A stretch of DNA of 56,575 nt from Bacteroidota bacterium (GTDB lineage: Bacteria > Bacteroidota > Rhodothermia > Rhodothermales > Bin80). The notes beneath the pieces are model-generated. The model was not told where the DNA came from. It did not search any database and saw only the letters and a list, made by a program, of their open reading frames with translations. Made by a program: the position numbers and the translations under genes. Below are positions 10,801-19,429 of the stretch, piece after piece. The stretch lies in NCBI GenBank assembly GCA_026708685.1, contig JAPOUL010000012.1:1-56575 (forward strand), in the 5' to 3' direction. Numbering within the stretch: the stretch's first letter is position 1; each line of letters starts with the position of its first letter.

Positions 10801-11218
10801 TAAAGCCGGGTAGGGGAGTCCATCCCCACAGAGATCCATCGGGGCTTAATCGTTTTCCAAAGTCTCGATAGGTAAGAATCACCGGATTCAAGACGGTATC
10901 TTCGGTTGCACCAGAGAAAAACTGTGGCCATCTCACGCGCTCGCCGGGGACTTGCCCCGCCACCATAATGCCAACGCCATCAATGTGTCTTCCTCCGATC
11001 CCACGGGGCCAGACTCCCCAGGGAAGGTCATTCCAGCGGGCCAATTCTCCATGGTTGCGGAAGTTGGTTTCAATCAGATTCCCATCCAGAATTCCGCGAG
11101 CTATCAGATCTTCATCTCCTCTTAGATCCGAGGGAATATTTTGTCCAAAAGAAATCGAGGGTAGAAGAAGAAACAACCCCAGACCAAACAATAGCCCAAG
11201 AATGGATACTCTCTTCAT
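7838..11218 (-). CDS. Large secreted protein with C-terminal FlgD/Por-type domain
   Basis: A 1126-residue exoprotein with a clear signal peptide (hydrophobic core 'LLFGLGLFLLLPSISF', cut after 'SFGQ'). The first two thirds are rich in Asp/Asn/Gly, including 'DNDEDGMTDE' and 'DDNDNGILDPGE' calcium-binding-like loops. A fibronectin III-like region follows ('LTAVAGDGRVVLSWD...YYYALVAYDRG', roughly 570-700). The C-terminus, 'VPNPYVG' then 'TIRIFNIRGELIRTL' and 'GVYIFHV', is the FlgD-like/Por-secretion fold used as an export and surface-attachment tag. Its ATG follows the TonB-receptor stop with no gap. It probably works with that receptor at the cell surface, perhaps binding a polymer. No catalytic motif was found. 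Confidence 0.75.
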   Translation of the reverse strand: MKRVSILGLLFGLGLFLLLPSISFGQNIPSDLRGDEDLIARGILDGNLIETNFRNHGELARWNDLPWGVWPRGIGGRHIDGVGIMVAGQVPGERVRWPQFFSGATEDTVLNPVILTYRDFGKRLSPDGSLWGWTPLPGFMNVNRLDPITGQRTPTPALSDDPTSWPQFWPDRLNNPDDPGWPGNWNGFFGRGVFNADLESFYVMDDFTDQEYAIDPETNRPNSEYGIFYPSSQDSTIGGMGLQTQVRLFQWANVLAEDLMFILYRITNATDKDHTDLYLGQIMDYGLGNEEGDENAAFNPQQDVAYGWDQDGIGTRPTGGNYPLGYTGFAFLESPARASDMLDNDEDGMTDESRFNGPGSLIEGQQQILSVASSMYNLADFEAYYGPIESRPAYLAGRWWTGDENLDWVGFTDDNDNGILDPGEALNNDVGRDGQGPFDLGYPGPDDGEADGIPTLGEPNFDELDVDESDQVGLTGFDLQTRPFYESGDNLRDDAWMWDRIINNAQFPLGTKPEAFKADLEPFILFSSGPVGLEPQGTDFFSTAWIFGEDERDFFKNRRTAQSIFNADYNFAQPPFLPKLTAVAGDGRVVLSWDTVAVRSFDRFTQEFDFEGFKLYKGTDPLLFDARTITDLDGTATFFKPIAQWDLQNDIGGPVTVLEGEAVYYLGDNTGLQYYYVDNDVTNGITYYYALVAYDRGFRDPDNPLKEPIDPQENSFNISVNQAGRLTGFSQNAAAVIPRSVPVGYIEGSANEDLSQVTGGIGSGSISVRLIQEGLADFDGIYRISFFSESVSDVSDLYSTTGYDLMNIASGEVLINRSPLVESTPPSDGFVIDITNVECPAPTGCELDQLNTGFLANGGTESEIYDLDPRNLDGYTTNWIASVDRDTTSAFRASPDDYQLIWVSPDDSLYRSPRFFGYLREEVPIFAINKTKNIPAEIFMQDTNDSRAFDAGDHMIIAERPARRGPWRFRYRIRFNAADGNNSIAPSAGNSFHISSDKPFATGDFFQFTLQSSSIDPDLARSELDRIAVVPNPYVGTSSFEPRSQIEGRGERRVQFIHLPPQCTIRIFNIRGELIRTLYHDGVTSDGAMWWDLRTEEQQDIAYGVYIFHVDAPGIGEHIDKFALVK

Positions 11219-13987
11219 TTAGAAACGGTAATTGAGTCCTAGACTCACTTTACGGGGTGCACCAAAATTTTCCTGACGATAGAAAAATTCATCCAGACTA
11301 TTGAGTCCTCCGACTTGGGCACCCGTTCGGCGAAAGAGCTCCAATGTGACCGACTCGTCGGCGCGCCCCGTATCTTCGTAGACTCCGACTTCCTGAACCG
11401 TATCAAACAGGTTTTGGGCCTGAAAGAACAGCTGTATGTTAGGACGAAGGCCAGGAATACGGTAATACATGCGTATGTCCGTACCAAAAATCATGGGTTT
11501 GGTAGCATTGTTCTTTTTACCAGAGCGAATAAATTCTCTTACGGTTGTATACGGTGTACCACTTTGCAAGCGGTTAATCAGAGTAACAGAGAGGCCTTCA
11601 AAAGGCTCAAACGTAATGGTATTGTTCAGTACATGTCGTCGATCCCAATCTAAACGTACGAGGGAAAGAATTTCGTCCAAGCCTGCCTGTTGACGACCGA
11701 AGGCTTCGCCTGGACTGGATGAAGTTCCTTCAGCAAATTGTAACGTGTAGTCAAGCGTCCAACTCAATCGCCCACCAGGGCGTTGGAACAAAGAAAAGGT
11801 CATCCCACGAATCGTGCCATAATCACGATTGATCCATCGAATCACAAAGTCCCCCTGTGGGGTTCTTGAGATTTCCTGACCGGTCAGATTGCGAACATCT
11901 CTCGAATAGACGGTGATTTCCATTCCAATACGACGGGTGAAACCTTGTTGCAGTCCAATTTCAAAGGAAAGAGTTCGTTCGGGGTTGATGCCCGGATTCC
12001 CGAATGAATTGGAGAGGGAGGCTGGATTGATTTCATATTCGGGATTGGTATACAGAAGCCCAAAGGAAGGAATCTGGAAGAACAGGCCCGCAGAGAATCG
12101 CATCACGCCGGTTTCAGAAATCGGAAATGCCACCCCCAAACGAGGACTGAGTTGCATGTCAATTTTGGCAGGCTCACGATTGGATCGAGTACTACCTGGG
12201 TTCTCTGGATCAGGGATTTCTTCAAGTTCGCCCTGTCCCCAAACGATAGGACTCAGATAATCTGGATCAAAGTAGTCAAAGCGTAAGCCAGCATTGACAA
12301 TCAGTCCAGTAAATTCCATCTTATCCTGAATATAGGCGGAAAGCTCAACGGGCTGAGCATTGAGAGTATTATCAGAGAATTGGTCAGGAGACGGTTGTGG
12401 GAGATTGAAGGTACGGAACGAGCGTTCAATTCCAAAATCCCGATTATCCAAAGAATGCAATCGAGCTTGTACTCCAACTTTGAAAAGATGAATCCGATTG
12501 AGTTGATGAGAATAATCTGCCACAATCGTATGGGTCGCCGTTAGCTGATCACTTTGAGATAGATCATTGCCGGCCACAGCAAATGCATTTGCTCCTTGCA
12601 AAAAGCCAAAATCACTACTCACATGGCGAAGATCAAAGGGAGATTCGTAGAGATAGACATCGGTTTTATCATGGAGGTAGCTGTACGATAAATTTGCAAA
12701 TGAATTGCTGCTGGCTGTGAATCGAATTCCTAGTATATGAGTTTGATTGAAGAAATGAACGGTATTGATCCCGTCAGGGGTATATTTGCGAAAGTGACTG
12801 TACGGTTGAAAGGTTCCCGATTGAAGAAATGCATTGTAGTCCAACTTCAATCGACTGGTCAAAGAGAATCCAATGGAGGCATTGACAGAGATCCTGTCCG
12901 TGCGATTACGAGGAACAAAGTCACCATTTCCAGACGAGGCAATGGTCCACGCACTCGGGGGGAGTCCAGTATTCAGGTTTTGAGATGAATCAGATGGAGC
13001 AAATAAATTTCGTCCTATAAAGTGTGAGTTATCTTGGAGGTAACGAACCGTTGTTTGAAACCCAAGGCGCTCTTTGATCAAGGGGCCGCCGAGAGATGCC
13101 TGCACATCAAACAGATTGGGTAGGGAAGATGCTTCGGAGTAGGAAACGGTATCGGCGGTAAAATCGGAGATTGAAAGCGATGCTCCAGGAGAGGATGTAC
13201 GGTTAATAAATTCTAACTCCCGAGTACTAGCGATTGCGCCCGCATAAGTTAAAAGAGATCCGCTCCATTGGTCGGGTACATCCTTCGTTACAATATTGAC
13301 GACTCCACTCGTTGCTTGTCCATATTCTGCATTAAAGACACCACTGATGACCTCCAGACTTTGTACCATATTCTGTTCAATGTCAAAAGCAGCTTCCTTG
13401 CTAAACGCATTGGTAATGGGAACGCCATTGACCAGATAGGTCACTTCACCGATTCGTCCTCCTCGAAAATGTCCATCAACGACACCAGCTTGTAGGTTGA
13501 TAGCATCTTGAACATTGGTGACAGGTAATACCTCAAGTTGTTCAGCATCAATTACCGATGTTGTGGTTGTTCGGTCCATTTCAACGATAGGACGTTCGGC
13601 CACGACAACGAGCTCTTCGCCCTCAATCAATTCTTCGCGCAATTCAAAGTTGACGGTTGAGGTTTGATCTTGAACCACACGAATATTCTGAATCGTCACA
13701 GTTGCAAACCCAATAAAGGAAGCTTGCACACTGTACGTACTAGGGGGGACATTCAGGATATGATAGTAGCCCTCGGTATCGGTGACAGCACCAATGGATG
13801 TACCCTGAAGGACAACATTTACACCAGGCAATGGCAGATCAGTACCTGCTTCAATGACTCTGCCAGCGACTTTACCGGTCGGGCCGCTGGTGGGGGAGGC
13901 GTAGAGATTACCTACCCCACCAAGGCAAAGCATGAAAAGGATGAAAGCCAATCCAAGATGCTTATTGCGTCCCGATGGAATCCGCAT
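11219..13987 (-). CDS. TonB-dependent outer-membrane receptor with carboxypeptidase-regulatory-like domain
   Basis: 922 residues with a signal peptide, then a CarboxypepD_reg-like beta-sandwich at about 35-120 ('GRVIEAGTDLPLPGVNVVL', 'TDTEGYYHILNVPP'). The plug domain follows ('VLPVTNVQDAINLQAG', 'FRGGRIGEVTYLVNGVPI', 'ASGVVNIVTKD'). A long beta-barrel ends in 'VSLGLNYRF' with the usual terminal aromatic. Such receptors import large substrates (sugars, peptides, siderophores) using TonB energy. The operon has CBM-like and sorted exoproteins but no SusD partner, so a non-SusCD uptake system is more likely. Its start overlaps the upstream stop by one base (TAATG) and its stop abuts the next ATG. 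Confidence 0.88.
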   Translation of the reverse strand: MRIPSGRNKHLGLAFILFMLCLGGVGNLYASPTSGPTGKVAGRVIEAGTDLPLPGVNVVLQGTSIGAVTDTEGYYHILNVPPSTYSVQASFIGFATVTIQNIRVVQDQTSTVNFELREELIEGEELVVVAERPIVEMDRTTTTSVIDAEQLEVLPVTNVQDAINLQAGVVDGHFRGGRIGEVTYLVNGVPITNAFSKEAAFDIEQNMVQSLEVISGVFNAEYGQATSGVVNIVTKDVPDQWSGSLLTYAGAIASTRELEFINRTSSPGASLSISDFTADTVSYSEASSLPNLFDVQASLGGPLIKERLGFQTTVRYLQDNSHFIGRNLFAPSDSSQNLNTGLPPSAWTIASSGNGDFVPRNRTDRISVNASIGFSLTSRLKLDYNAFLQSGTFQPYSHFRKYTPDGINTVHFFNQTHILGIRFTASSNSFANLSYSYLHDKTDVYLYESPFDLRHVSSDFGFLQGANAFAVAGNDLSQSDQLTATHTIVADYSHQLNRIHLFKVGVQARLHSLDNRDFGIERSFRTFNLPQPSPDQFSDNTLNAQPVELSAYIQDKMEFTGLIVNAGLRFDYFDPDYLSPIVWGQGELEEIPDPENPGSTRSNREPAKIDMQLSPRLGVAFPISETGVMRFSAGLFFQIPSFGLLYTNPEYEINPASLSNSFGNPGINPERTLSFEIGLQQGFTRRIGMEITVYSRDVRNLTGQEISRTPQGDFVIRWINRDYGTIRGMTFSLFQRPGGRLSWTLDYTLQFAEGTSSSPGEAFGRQQAGLDEILSLVRLDWDRRHVLNNTITFEPFEGLSVTLINRLQSGTPYTTVREFIRSGKKNNATKPMIFGTDIRMYYRIPGLRPNIQLFFQAQNLFDTVQEVGVYEDTGRADESVTLELFRRTGAQVGGLNSLDEFFYRQENFGAPRKVSLGLNYRF

Positions 13988-16557
13988 TATTTAACCAGTA
14001 GCATGCGGCGAGTCAAGAGCACGGATGACTCCGATTCAAGGGTATAAAGGTAGACACCAGATGCCAATCCTGATGCGTCAAACTGAACCGAGTGGACACC
14101 AGCGGATTGGAGTTGCTGATCCAAGAGAGTAGAAACCGTTCGCCCAACCGAGTCAAAGATGCGTAATGATACGGTTTCAGAAGCGGGAAGAGCAAAGGTG
14201 ATGACCGTTGATGGGTTGAATGGATTCGGATAGTTGTGATAGAGCGTTACTTCATCGGGAAGTTCGATTCCATCTTCAGTATTTGTCTGAGTGACATCAG
14301 ATACATTCACCGTAATGAGATAGGTCATTTCATCATAATCGGAATCATCACTCTTACTGGAGTGGGTCAGCATGACGGTTTCATCATCTCCATCGCCATC
14401 CACCATAGAAGTGACCATCACCATTTGAGCCGTGTTCCAGTTTTCAGAAGTAAACGTCATCCCGGTAAAGTCTGTACTTGCATCGCCATCATTATCAAGG
14501 ACTAAGCTGGTTCCAGCCTGTCCAGAAATCGTAATTGAGACATCCGAGGTAGGTTGGGTGAGGAGCTTTAGATAATAGGTCTGTGTTGCCCCTTCAGCCA
14601 CATCTAACGATGTAATAGCTGTACCATCAGCAGTGGCTGACAACTGTAGACCAGCAGGTGTTTCAGGAGCTCCAACATCTTTACCTACCAGAGCGACTGC
14701 AGGCCATTGTGCGGGTGTGTTCCACCACTGGCCATCAGCATTACCCTTAATGGACCATTGAATTTGAGCATCACGGTTCCCACCGTCTCCGTCATTCAAC
14801 ACGAAGTTGAAGGGGAAGTAGCCAATTTCATCGCCAGTTGGATACTCAATTTGAGCATCATTAGAATCCGTGAGTTGGATTTGGTCTAGCGGGATTACAG
14901 AAAGGATTTTATAGCCGAGTACTTGGTTTCCATCCAAGAGTTGATCATAGATTGATTCGCTTCCCTGAGGAACAGCGTCGATACTCCAACCAGTAAACGC
15001 AACAGCATCGGTTCCACCTTTCGTTCCATCTCCCTGTCCCATTACTCTAAACTGATAGTCTGCAAATTCTCCACGCAATATATCCTGATGGGGTGATCCA
15101 GTGAAAACCCCACCGCCTTCTACATCACGTACATCGTAATTGCCCCAACCAAATTCAATACTATCATGTTGCCAGCCGTTAGCAGGGTTTTCACCAGCTG
15201 CTTGTAATGAAATTTGATCATCAGTAACCTCAACATAAAGATAGAGAAGCGGTGGATCAGCACCGTATCCAGCCCAAAGTCTTCCACTTAAGTCATCATC
15301 TCCATCAGGTAGACCAGCATCCCCTTGCTTAAAGTGTTTCGTGTTCAATTCAAAGGGCTTGTAGCCTTCAGGAAATCCATTCGCTACATCCTCAAAAGAA
15401 TCGTCGAAAAGCAGATCTTCAAGATGAGTTTCTTGATCTCCAGTAAGTTCAGCGATATAAGGCTGGACGGGAAGATTTTCATTTTCGACAGTACTTTTAC
15501 TCATAGAGATATCATCATTTTCAACACCAGCGTTGCTGATTGTTGTCACAGCATAGTACAGGGTTAAGGGGGCAAGGCTTGCATGTGGAACTTCGATTTT
15601 GTGACCAATGGATGTAGCATCCTTACCCAGTGTTGCCACCAATGCAACACCTGGATCCGATACATCCATGAACTCTTCAAGGCTGTAATAGACCTTATAG
15701 CCACCAGCATCTGTGATGGATGCCCATGAGATCGTGTTGCTATCAGCAGATGCGACAGCAGTCACTCCCATCGCCGGACTTGCAGGTGCGTTTTGATCAG
15801 AAAGATCCAAATTGGGAGCCCCAATATAGACATCATCTAGGTAGATGACACCTCCGCCTTGATTATTATCAAAGTGAACCCCAATATTTTGCACATTTGT
15901 CCATTCAAATTCTTCCCATAAATCAGGATTGTGCGTTGTATTTGGCCCCATTCGATCATCAATTCCGACACCAAACCCACCTGATGACCAAGCACCAGCG
16001 TAGATCCACAAGCTATCTAACCCATCAATATCTCCAGATTTTTTAGCATCTTCAAGTTCTTTGTATGTTGGAGGGGGAAGAGGAGCAGAAATATCATGCC
16101 ACTGACCATTACGTAAACTATCTGGGATATTCCATACAAGCCTGAAGGGAAGATCGGCTGAGCCATCCATCTCGCCACTACCATCAGTCTTGTCCTCAAA
16201 CATCAGATGAACTCTACCCTTGCCAGCATTATCAGGATGAACCCATATTCGTGCATTAAGGACATCACCATCCATTCGATTTTTGGTCAAGTCCGCACCA
16301 ACAGCCGCATCAGATGAGAAGTGAAAAGGATAGAATGGAAAACCATCAGCCCAATTGTATTGAAGAACCTTATTGGTTGGATCGGTTGGATCATCAACTA
16401 CAGAAATTCTTGTGTCATAGGATGGAATTTCAGTGTTAATTCCGTCGACAAAGAAGATAAAGTCATCTGGGAATGGCTCCCCCGCCTGTCCATAAACAGT
16501 CGCATTGTTTGCAAGCATCAGCATTGCAACAAGAAAAAGAGTCAGTATTTGTTTCAT
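13987..16557 (-). CDS. Secreted multidomain protein with CBM9-like module and Por-type sorting domain
   Basis: First gene of the five-gene operon. A signal peptide ends at 'NNATVYGQ'. An N-terminal beta-sandwich (about 30-250) resembles a carbohydrate-binding fold ('GVHFDNNQGGGVIYLDDVYIG'). A fibronectin III-like segment (about 262-365) and a CBM9-like segment (about 370-630, 'LWAGYGADPPLLYLYVEV', 'NGWQHDSIEFGWGNYD') follow. Near 640-770 is a Calx-beta-like region. The C-terminus has 'NYPNPFNPSTVITFALP', 'VSLRIFDSVGRTVSTL' and 'GVYLYTLES', a textbook type A Por sorting domain. Its role is probably capture of carbohydrate outside the cell for the TonB receptor encoded next. The substrate is unknown. 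The stop and the next start share one base, indicating coupling. Confidence 0.78.
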   Translation of the reverse strand: MKQILTLFLVAMLMLANNATVYGQAGEPFPDDFIFFVDGINTEIPSYDTRISVVDDPTDPTNKVLQYNWADGFPFYPFHFSSDAAVGADLTKNRMDGDVLNARIWVHPDNAGKGRVHLMFEDKTDGSGEMDGSADLPFRLVWNIPDSLRNGQWHDISAPLPPPTYKELEDAKKSGDIDGLDSLWIYAGAWSSGGFGVGIDDRMGPNTTHNPDLWEEFEWTNVQNIGVHFDNNQGGGVIYLDDVYIGAPNLDLSDQNAPASPAMGVTAVASADSNTISWASITDAGGYKVYYSLEEFMDVSDPGVALVATLGKDATSIGHKIEVPHASLAPLTLYYAVTTISNAGVENDDISMSKSTVENENLPVQPYIAELTGDQETHLEDLLFDDSFEDVANGFPEGYKPFELNTKHFKQGDAGLPDGDDDLSGRLWAGYGADPPLLYLYVEVTDDQISLQAAGENPANGWQHDSIEFGWGNYDVRDVEGGGVFTGSPHQDILRGEFADYQFRVMGQGDGTKGGTDAVAFTGWSIDAVPQGSESIYDQLLDGNQVLGYKILSVIPLDQIQLTDSNDAQIEYPTGDEIGYFPFNFVLNDGDGGNRDAQIQWSIKGNADGQWWNTPAQWPAVALVGKDVGAPETPAGLQLSATADGTAITSLDVAEGATQTYYLKLLTQPTSDVSITISGQAGTSLVLDNDGDASTDFTGMTFTSENWNTAQMVMVTSMVDGDGDDETVMLTHSSKSDDSDYDEMTYLITVNVSDVTQTNTEDGIELPDEVTLYHNYPNPFNPSTVITFALPASETVSLRIFDSVGRTVSTLLDQQLQSAGVHSVQFDASGLASGVYLYTLESESSVLLTRRMLLVK

Positions 16558-16880
16558 GGATGAAATAGAGTTAATGTTAAAATAGCTGAAATCCTCACAT
16601 GGCGTACAATGGAGACTTCACTGATGACAATCTAATGTAGGAAGACCAAGAAAAAACTGTGAAATTCTTCCAAAAACTCATTATTAATCGCCCATCCTTG
16701 TAAATATACGAAATTTTTGAAAGCCTTTTCATAAATCTGAATTTTACCAGAACTTTCTCTGGCATTTTCTCGTAATGGTATGAGATACTATCATGTTAAT
16801 CCAAATGAATTGGAACACATTTTGATGAAATATATTGATGTACTGATGTGCTTCATTCCCAAGGTCTAACACTTTTAATA
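16558..16880. other. Upstream region of the envelope operon
   Basis: About 320 bp of AT-rich DNA upstream of the operon's first ATG. On the minus strand a TATATTTAC (near 16709) loosely resembles the Bacteroidota -7 element TAnnTTTG, but no convincing -33 TTG at the right distance was found. No gene is seen. Confidence 0.3.
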
Positions 16881-17150
16881 GATGTTACAAATTGTCAAAG
16901 TAGAAAACATGGAAAAAACTCATTCTTGACGATAAGTTGGATGTAATCTATTTTGATTCTCTTAAATCTGTGAAATGGCTTTCAACCGATAAGGTCATTG
17001 TTAGAGAGAAGAAAGATATGGATTCTTGGACAGTATATACCAATACAGTGTATCCATACACGACCATCATTGAGATGTTGACTCTGGCAAAATGGTTGGT
17101 GCGAAGAGAGCTGATTAGCCCAATCCTCTTTATGTTCACATCATTTAGTG
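16881..17150 (+). pseudogene. Degraded copy 1 of the small ORF that precedes the FRG gene
   Basis: Starts as ATG then 'LQIVKVEN', like copy 2 at 19061, but loses frame within about 15 codons. The remaining sequence, in a shifted frame, still encodes 'IYFDSLKSV', 'KVIVREKKDMDSWTVY' and 'NTVYPYTTIIE', matching copy 2 nearly word for word. DNA identity is continuous for about 40 bp around 'gtcattgttagagag', with scattered changes elsewhere. The 3' end has a further shift (IIEMLTLAKW in place of IIEHVDSGKM). This is a dead duplicate. Confidence 0.65.
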
Positions 17151-17270
17151 AATAATGGAAGAGAAGAATTTTCAGAGTATGATGCACTCTGGACTGAATT
17201 GGGCACTCTTCATAAAAAATCAAATTCCGACCTTGGATTCATTTACAGCGGATATTCAGATGTTTAATGA
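17149..17270 (+). pseudogene. Remnant of FRG-domain gene N-terminus (copy 1)
   Basis: Sequence from about 17152 matches the beginning of the FRG gene at 19430 in pieces: 'gaagagaagaat', 'gcactctggactga', 'cataaaaaatcaaattc', and an altered 'YRGHS' as 'YSGYS'. Frameshifts break it and the match fades beyond about 17262. The core FRG motifs seen in copy 2 are missing, so only about 40 codons' worth survives. Confidence 0.5.
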
Positions 17271-17428
17271 GATTTTCTACTATCGTTATTTTGGTCTAAT
17301 TCTTCAGAGTAGACATTCCATTTGAATGGAAAACTACAGCAGTTTTCTTCCATCATCTTATGATAAGATTGAATATATTGATCCTTAATTCATAATCCTT
17401 CTCTATCACTTCAAAATTTATTGGTCAT

Positions 17429-17885
17429 ATGATTTCAGTATTAGATGTAGCGGCATATATTCTTAAGAAAAAAGAAAAAATATCCGCATGGAAACTCCAA
17501 AAACTGGTTTACTATTGTCAAGCATGGTCACTCGTATGGGATGAAGAGCCCATGTTTGAAGAAGAAATCCATGCATGGATCAATGGTCCAGTTTCTCCAG
17601 ATTTGTACGAAAAACATTGAGGTATTTACTCCATAAAACAAATTTCTGGTGGCAATCCAGATAATTTGAGAAGGACCCAAAAAGAATCTGTTGATGCAGT
17701 TCTTAACATCTACGGAGATAAGTCACCTCAATGGCTCAGTAGCCTGATACATATGGAAAGTCCATGGAAGTAGCCAGAACAGGACTTTAACCAAGAGTGC
17801 GAGGAGCAAGTGAGATTACATTAGAATCTATGTCTGAATATTATGAAACTATCCCACCGAGATCTGAGACTCAATTGAATGGATA
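17429..17885 (+). pseudogene. Dead Panacea (DUF4065, SocA-like) antitoxin gene
   Basis: The first 63 codons read 'ILKKKEKISAWKLQKLVYYC', 'QAWSLVWDEEPMFEEE' and 'AWINGPVSP', the strongly conserved start of Panacea domain proteins (family pattern MKLQKLVYY.QAW...W.NGPV.P.LY). A TGA at 17618 replaces the Arg that normally follows 'KH'. The same frame then continues with 'DAVLNIYGDKSPQWLSSLIH' to a TAG. A one-base shift recovers 'VARTGL', a TAA, and 'GASEITLESMSEYYE', the normal end of the family. Two stops and a frameshift make it a pseudogene. Panacea proteins act as antitoxins or chaperone-like adaptors to diverse toxins; the downstream remnant is the likely former partner. Confidence 0.8.
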
Positions 17886-17944
17886 AATTCCCTTGTACCA
17901 GCGGAAATCTACATTCTGAGAGCTGGATCAATTCTCAGGTAACT

Positions 17945-18319
17945 GATATTGAGCTTAAATCAAGCAAAGACATGTTTCAATGGTTTCTGACAATGGCAGG
18001 TTTCTCTGGAAAATGGGGGTTTGATACAAAGGTGTATAGAGGTGAATAGTGTAAGAATGTACTTCCAAAACTCTTGAGTTTTGAATCACTTACTTGGGGG
18101 CAACTATCCTCACAGCACAAAGGAAGAGGGACTGGTACAAAGCATCACTTCGTACCAGTAGAAAATCTCATCAAAACGGCCAAGAAACGTTTGAGAAGAG
18201 ATCTTCAATATGAAGATTTGGATGTAAATTTTTCACTCAGGCTGACAGGTAAAATAAGAATTTATGGGATCGTAATAACGAGAGTTCTGCATCTTATTTG
18301 GTATGATCTAAAACTATAA
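17945..18319 (+). pseudogene. Remnant of unknown protein, probable partner of the Panacea gene
   Basis: In one frame the sequence reads 'GFSGKWGFDTKVYRG', an in-frame TAG at 18047, then 'ESLTWGQLSS', 'HHFVPVENLIKTAKKRL', 'NFSLRLTGKIRIYGI' and 'VLHLIWYD'. I recall this layout (SMTW...H.v.v..L...A..RL...FSLRL.GK.RvwGi...LhllWyDp) from a small uncharacterised family. The final 'WYD' lacks the 'P.H' that usually follows, so the end may also be lost. It follows the dead Panacea antitoxin by about 60 bp on the same strand. That makes it a candidate toxin, inferred from position only. Confidence 0.45.
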
Positions 18320-19060
18320 ATTTTTCCAGTCAGAAATTGAAATAATATTAAGATTATCACATTGGTACTCATGTTAATATTGTTACTTTTCTCATAACAG
18401 GGTTTGATTTTAAGTATATGGAACATGAACTATAATGATGAAATTTTGATAGAGTTAACGATTAGGTGAGTGGTCATCAATCCACGGAAAACCTCAATGC
18501 CTCATTTTTTCTACACATCAATTTCCGCAATGAATCAATTCAGTAGATTTGATCATTATAAAATTGGTTACATGCATGTCAAGTTGAAATGAAAATGGTT
18601 ATGCTACTCTAACTATCAAATTCTCAAGTGATTACTCATGTCGGTGTCCTTATTATTCAGTCTATCAAGTACTACCATAATACTTCTCCCAGCCTTGGTC
18701 TCATCACTCATTTCATTAGAACTGGACAGCCAATGTGCTCAGAGTCATGCGTGATGTATAGCACTTTAATTCCGTATCGTCATCCTAACTGATTGTGCCA
18801 ATTTTTCTTCACCATTGAAACGAGATAATACAGCAGTTCAATGGATAGTTTTCTTAAATTCTGATAATGTCAAGCTGTTGGAAAACCTCCCCTCAATTCT
18901 AAAAAATGCTTCAAAGGTGATCCAAGTCAATATTTCTACTAAAGTGCAGAGGTTATGAAAATGCCTCATGTGTGTAATTTATTCTTGCCGAAGCTATACG
19001 GAACATTTAATTATCAAATTTCGTACTTACGAATCCACACACGAACTCATCATTCTTGAG
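18320..19060. other. Intergenic or degenerate stretch, no recognisable gene
   Basis: About 740 bp of AT-rich DNA between the dead toxin-like gene and the intact small ORF. Around 18834-18957 one frame is open for about 40 codons ('FLNSDNVKLLENLPSILKN') and might be another relic, but I recognise no family. No RNA, repeat or promoter is supported. Confidence 0.4.
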
Positions 19061-19309
19061 ATGGAGTTACAAATTGCCAAAGTAGAAAACTTAGGAAAAA
19101 AACTCATTCTTGATGATACATCAGAATGGGAAATCATTTATTTTGATTCTCTTAAATCAGTGACATGGCTTCCAAGTCAGAAGGTCATTGTTAGAGAGAA
19201 GAAAGATATGGATTCTTGGACGGTGTATACCAATACAGTGTATCCTTATACAACCATCATTGAGCATGTTGACTCTGGCAAGATGGTTGGAGCTATGAGA
19301 GTCAACTGA
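19061..19309 (+). CDS. Small protein preceding the FRG gene (copy 2, intact)
   Basis: An 82-residue acidic/basic mixed protein: 'MELQIAKVENLGKKLILDD', 'IIYFDSLKSVTWLPSQKV', 'DSWTVYTNTVYPYTTIIEHV', 'SGKMVGAMRVN'. An upstream frame extends to 18968, but ATG 19061 matches where the similarity with copy 1 (16881) begins, so it is preferred. The function is unknown. It is retained ahead of an FRG-domain gene in both copies of the duplication, so the two probably formed one unit. If FRG is the toxic part, this protein could be its regulator or immunity partner. It is the only undamaged gene in the 16.9-20.4 kb stretch. Confidence 0.5.
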   Translation: MELQIAKVENLGKKLILDDTSEWEIIYFDSLKSVTWLPSQKVIVREKKDMDSWTVYTNTVYPYTTIIEHVDSGKMVGAMRVN

Positions 19310-19429
19310 ATTTTTTGTTTGCCTTATTGAGTTGATTAGAGACATCAGGAATGATCAATTTCTATAGAAATTTCGTTCTGAGGCCCTCATAGCACATTAT
19401 AAATCTGATTGATAGGTCTGCAAACACCT

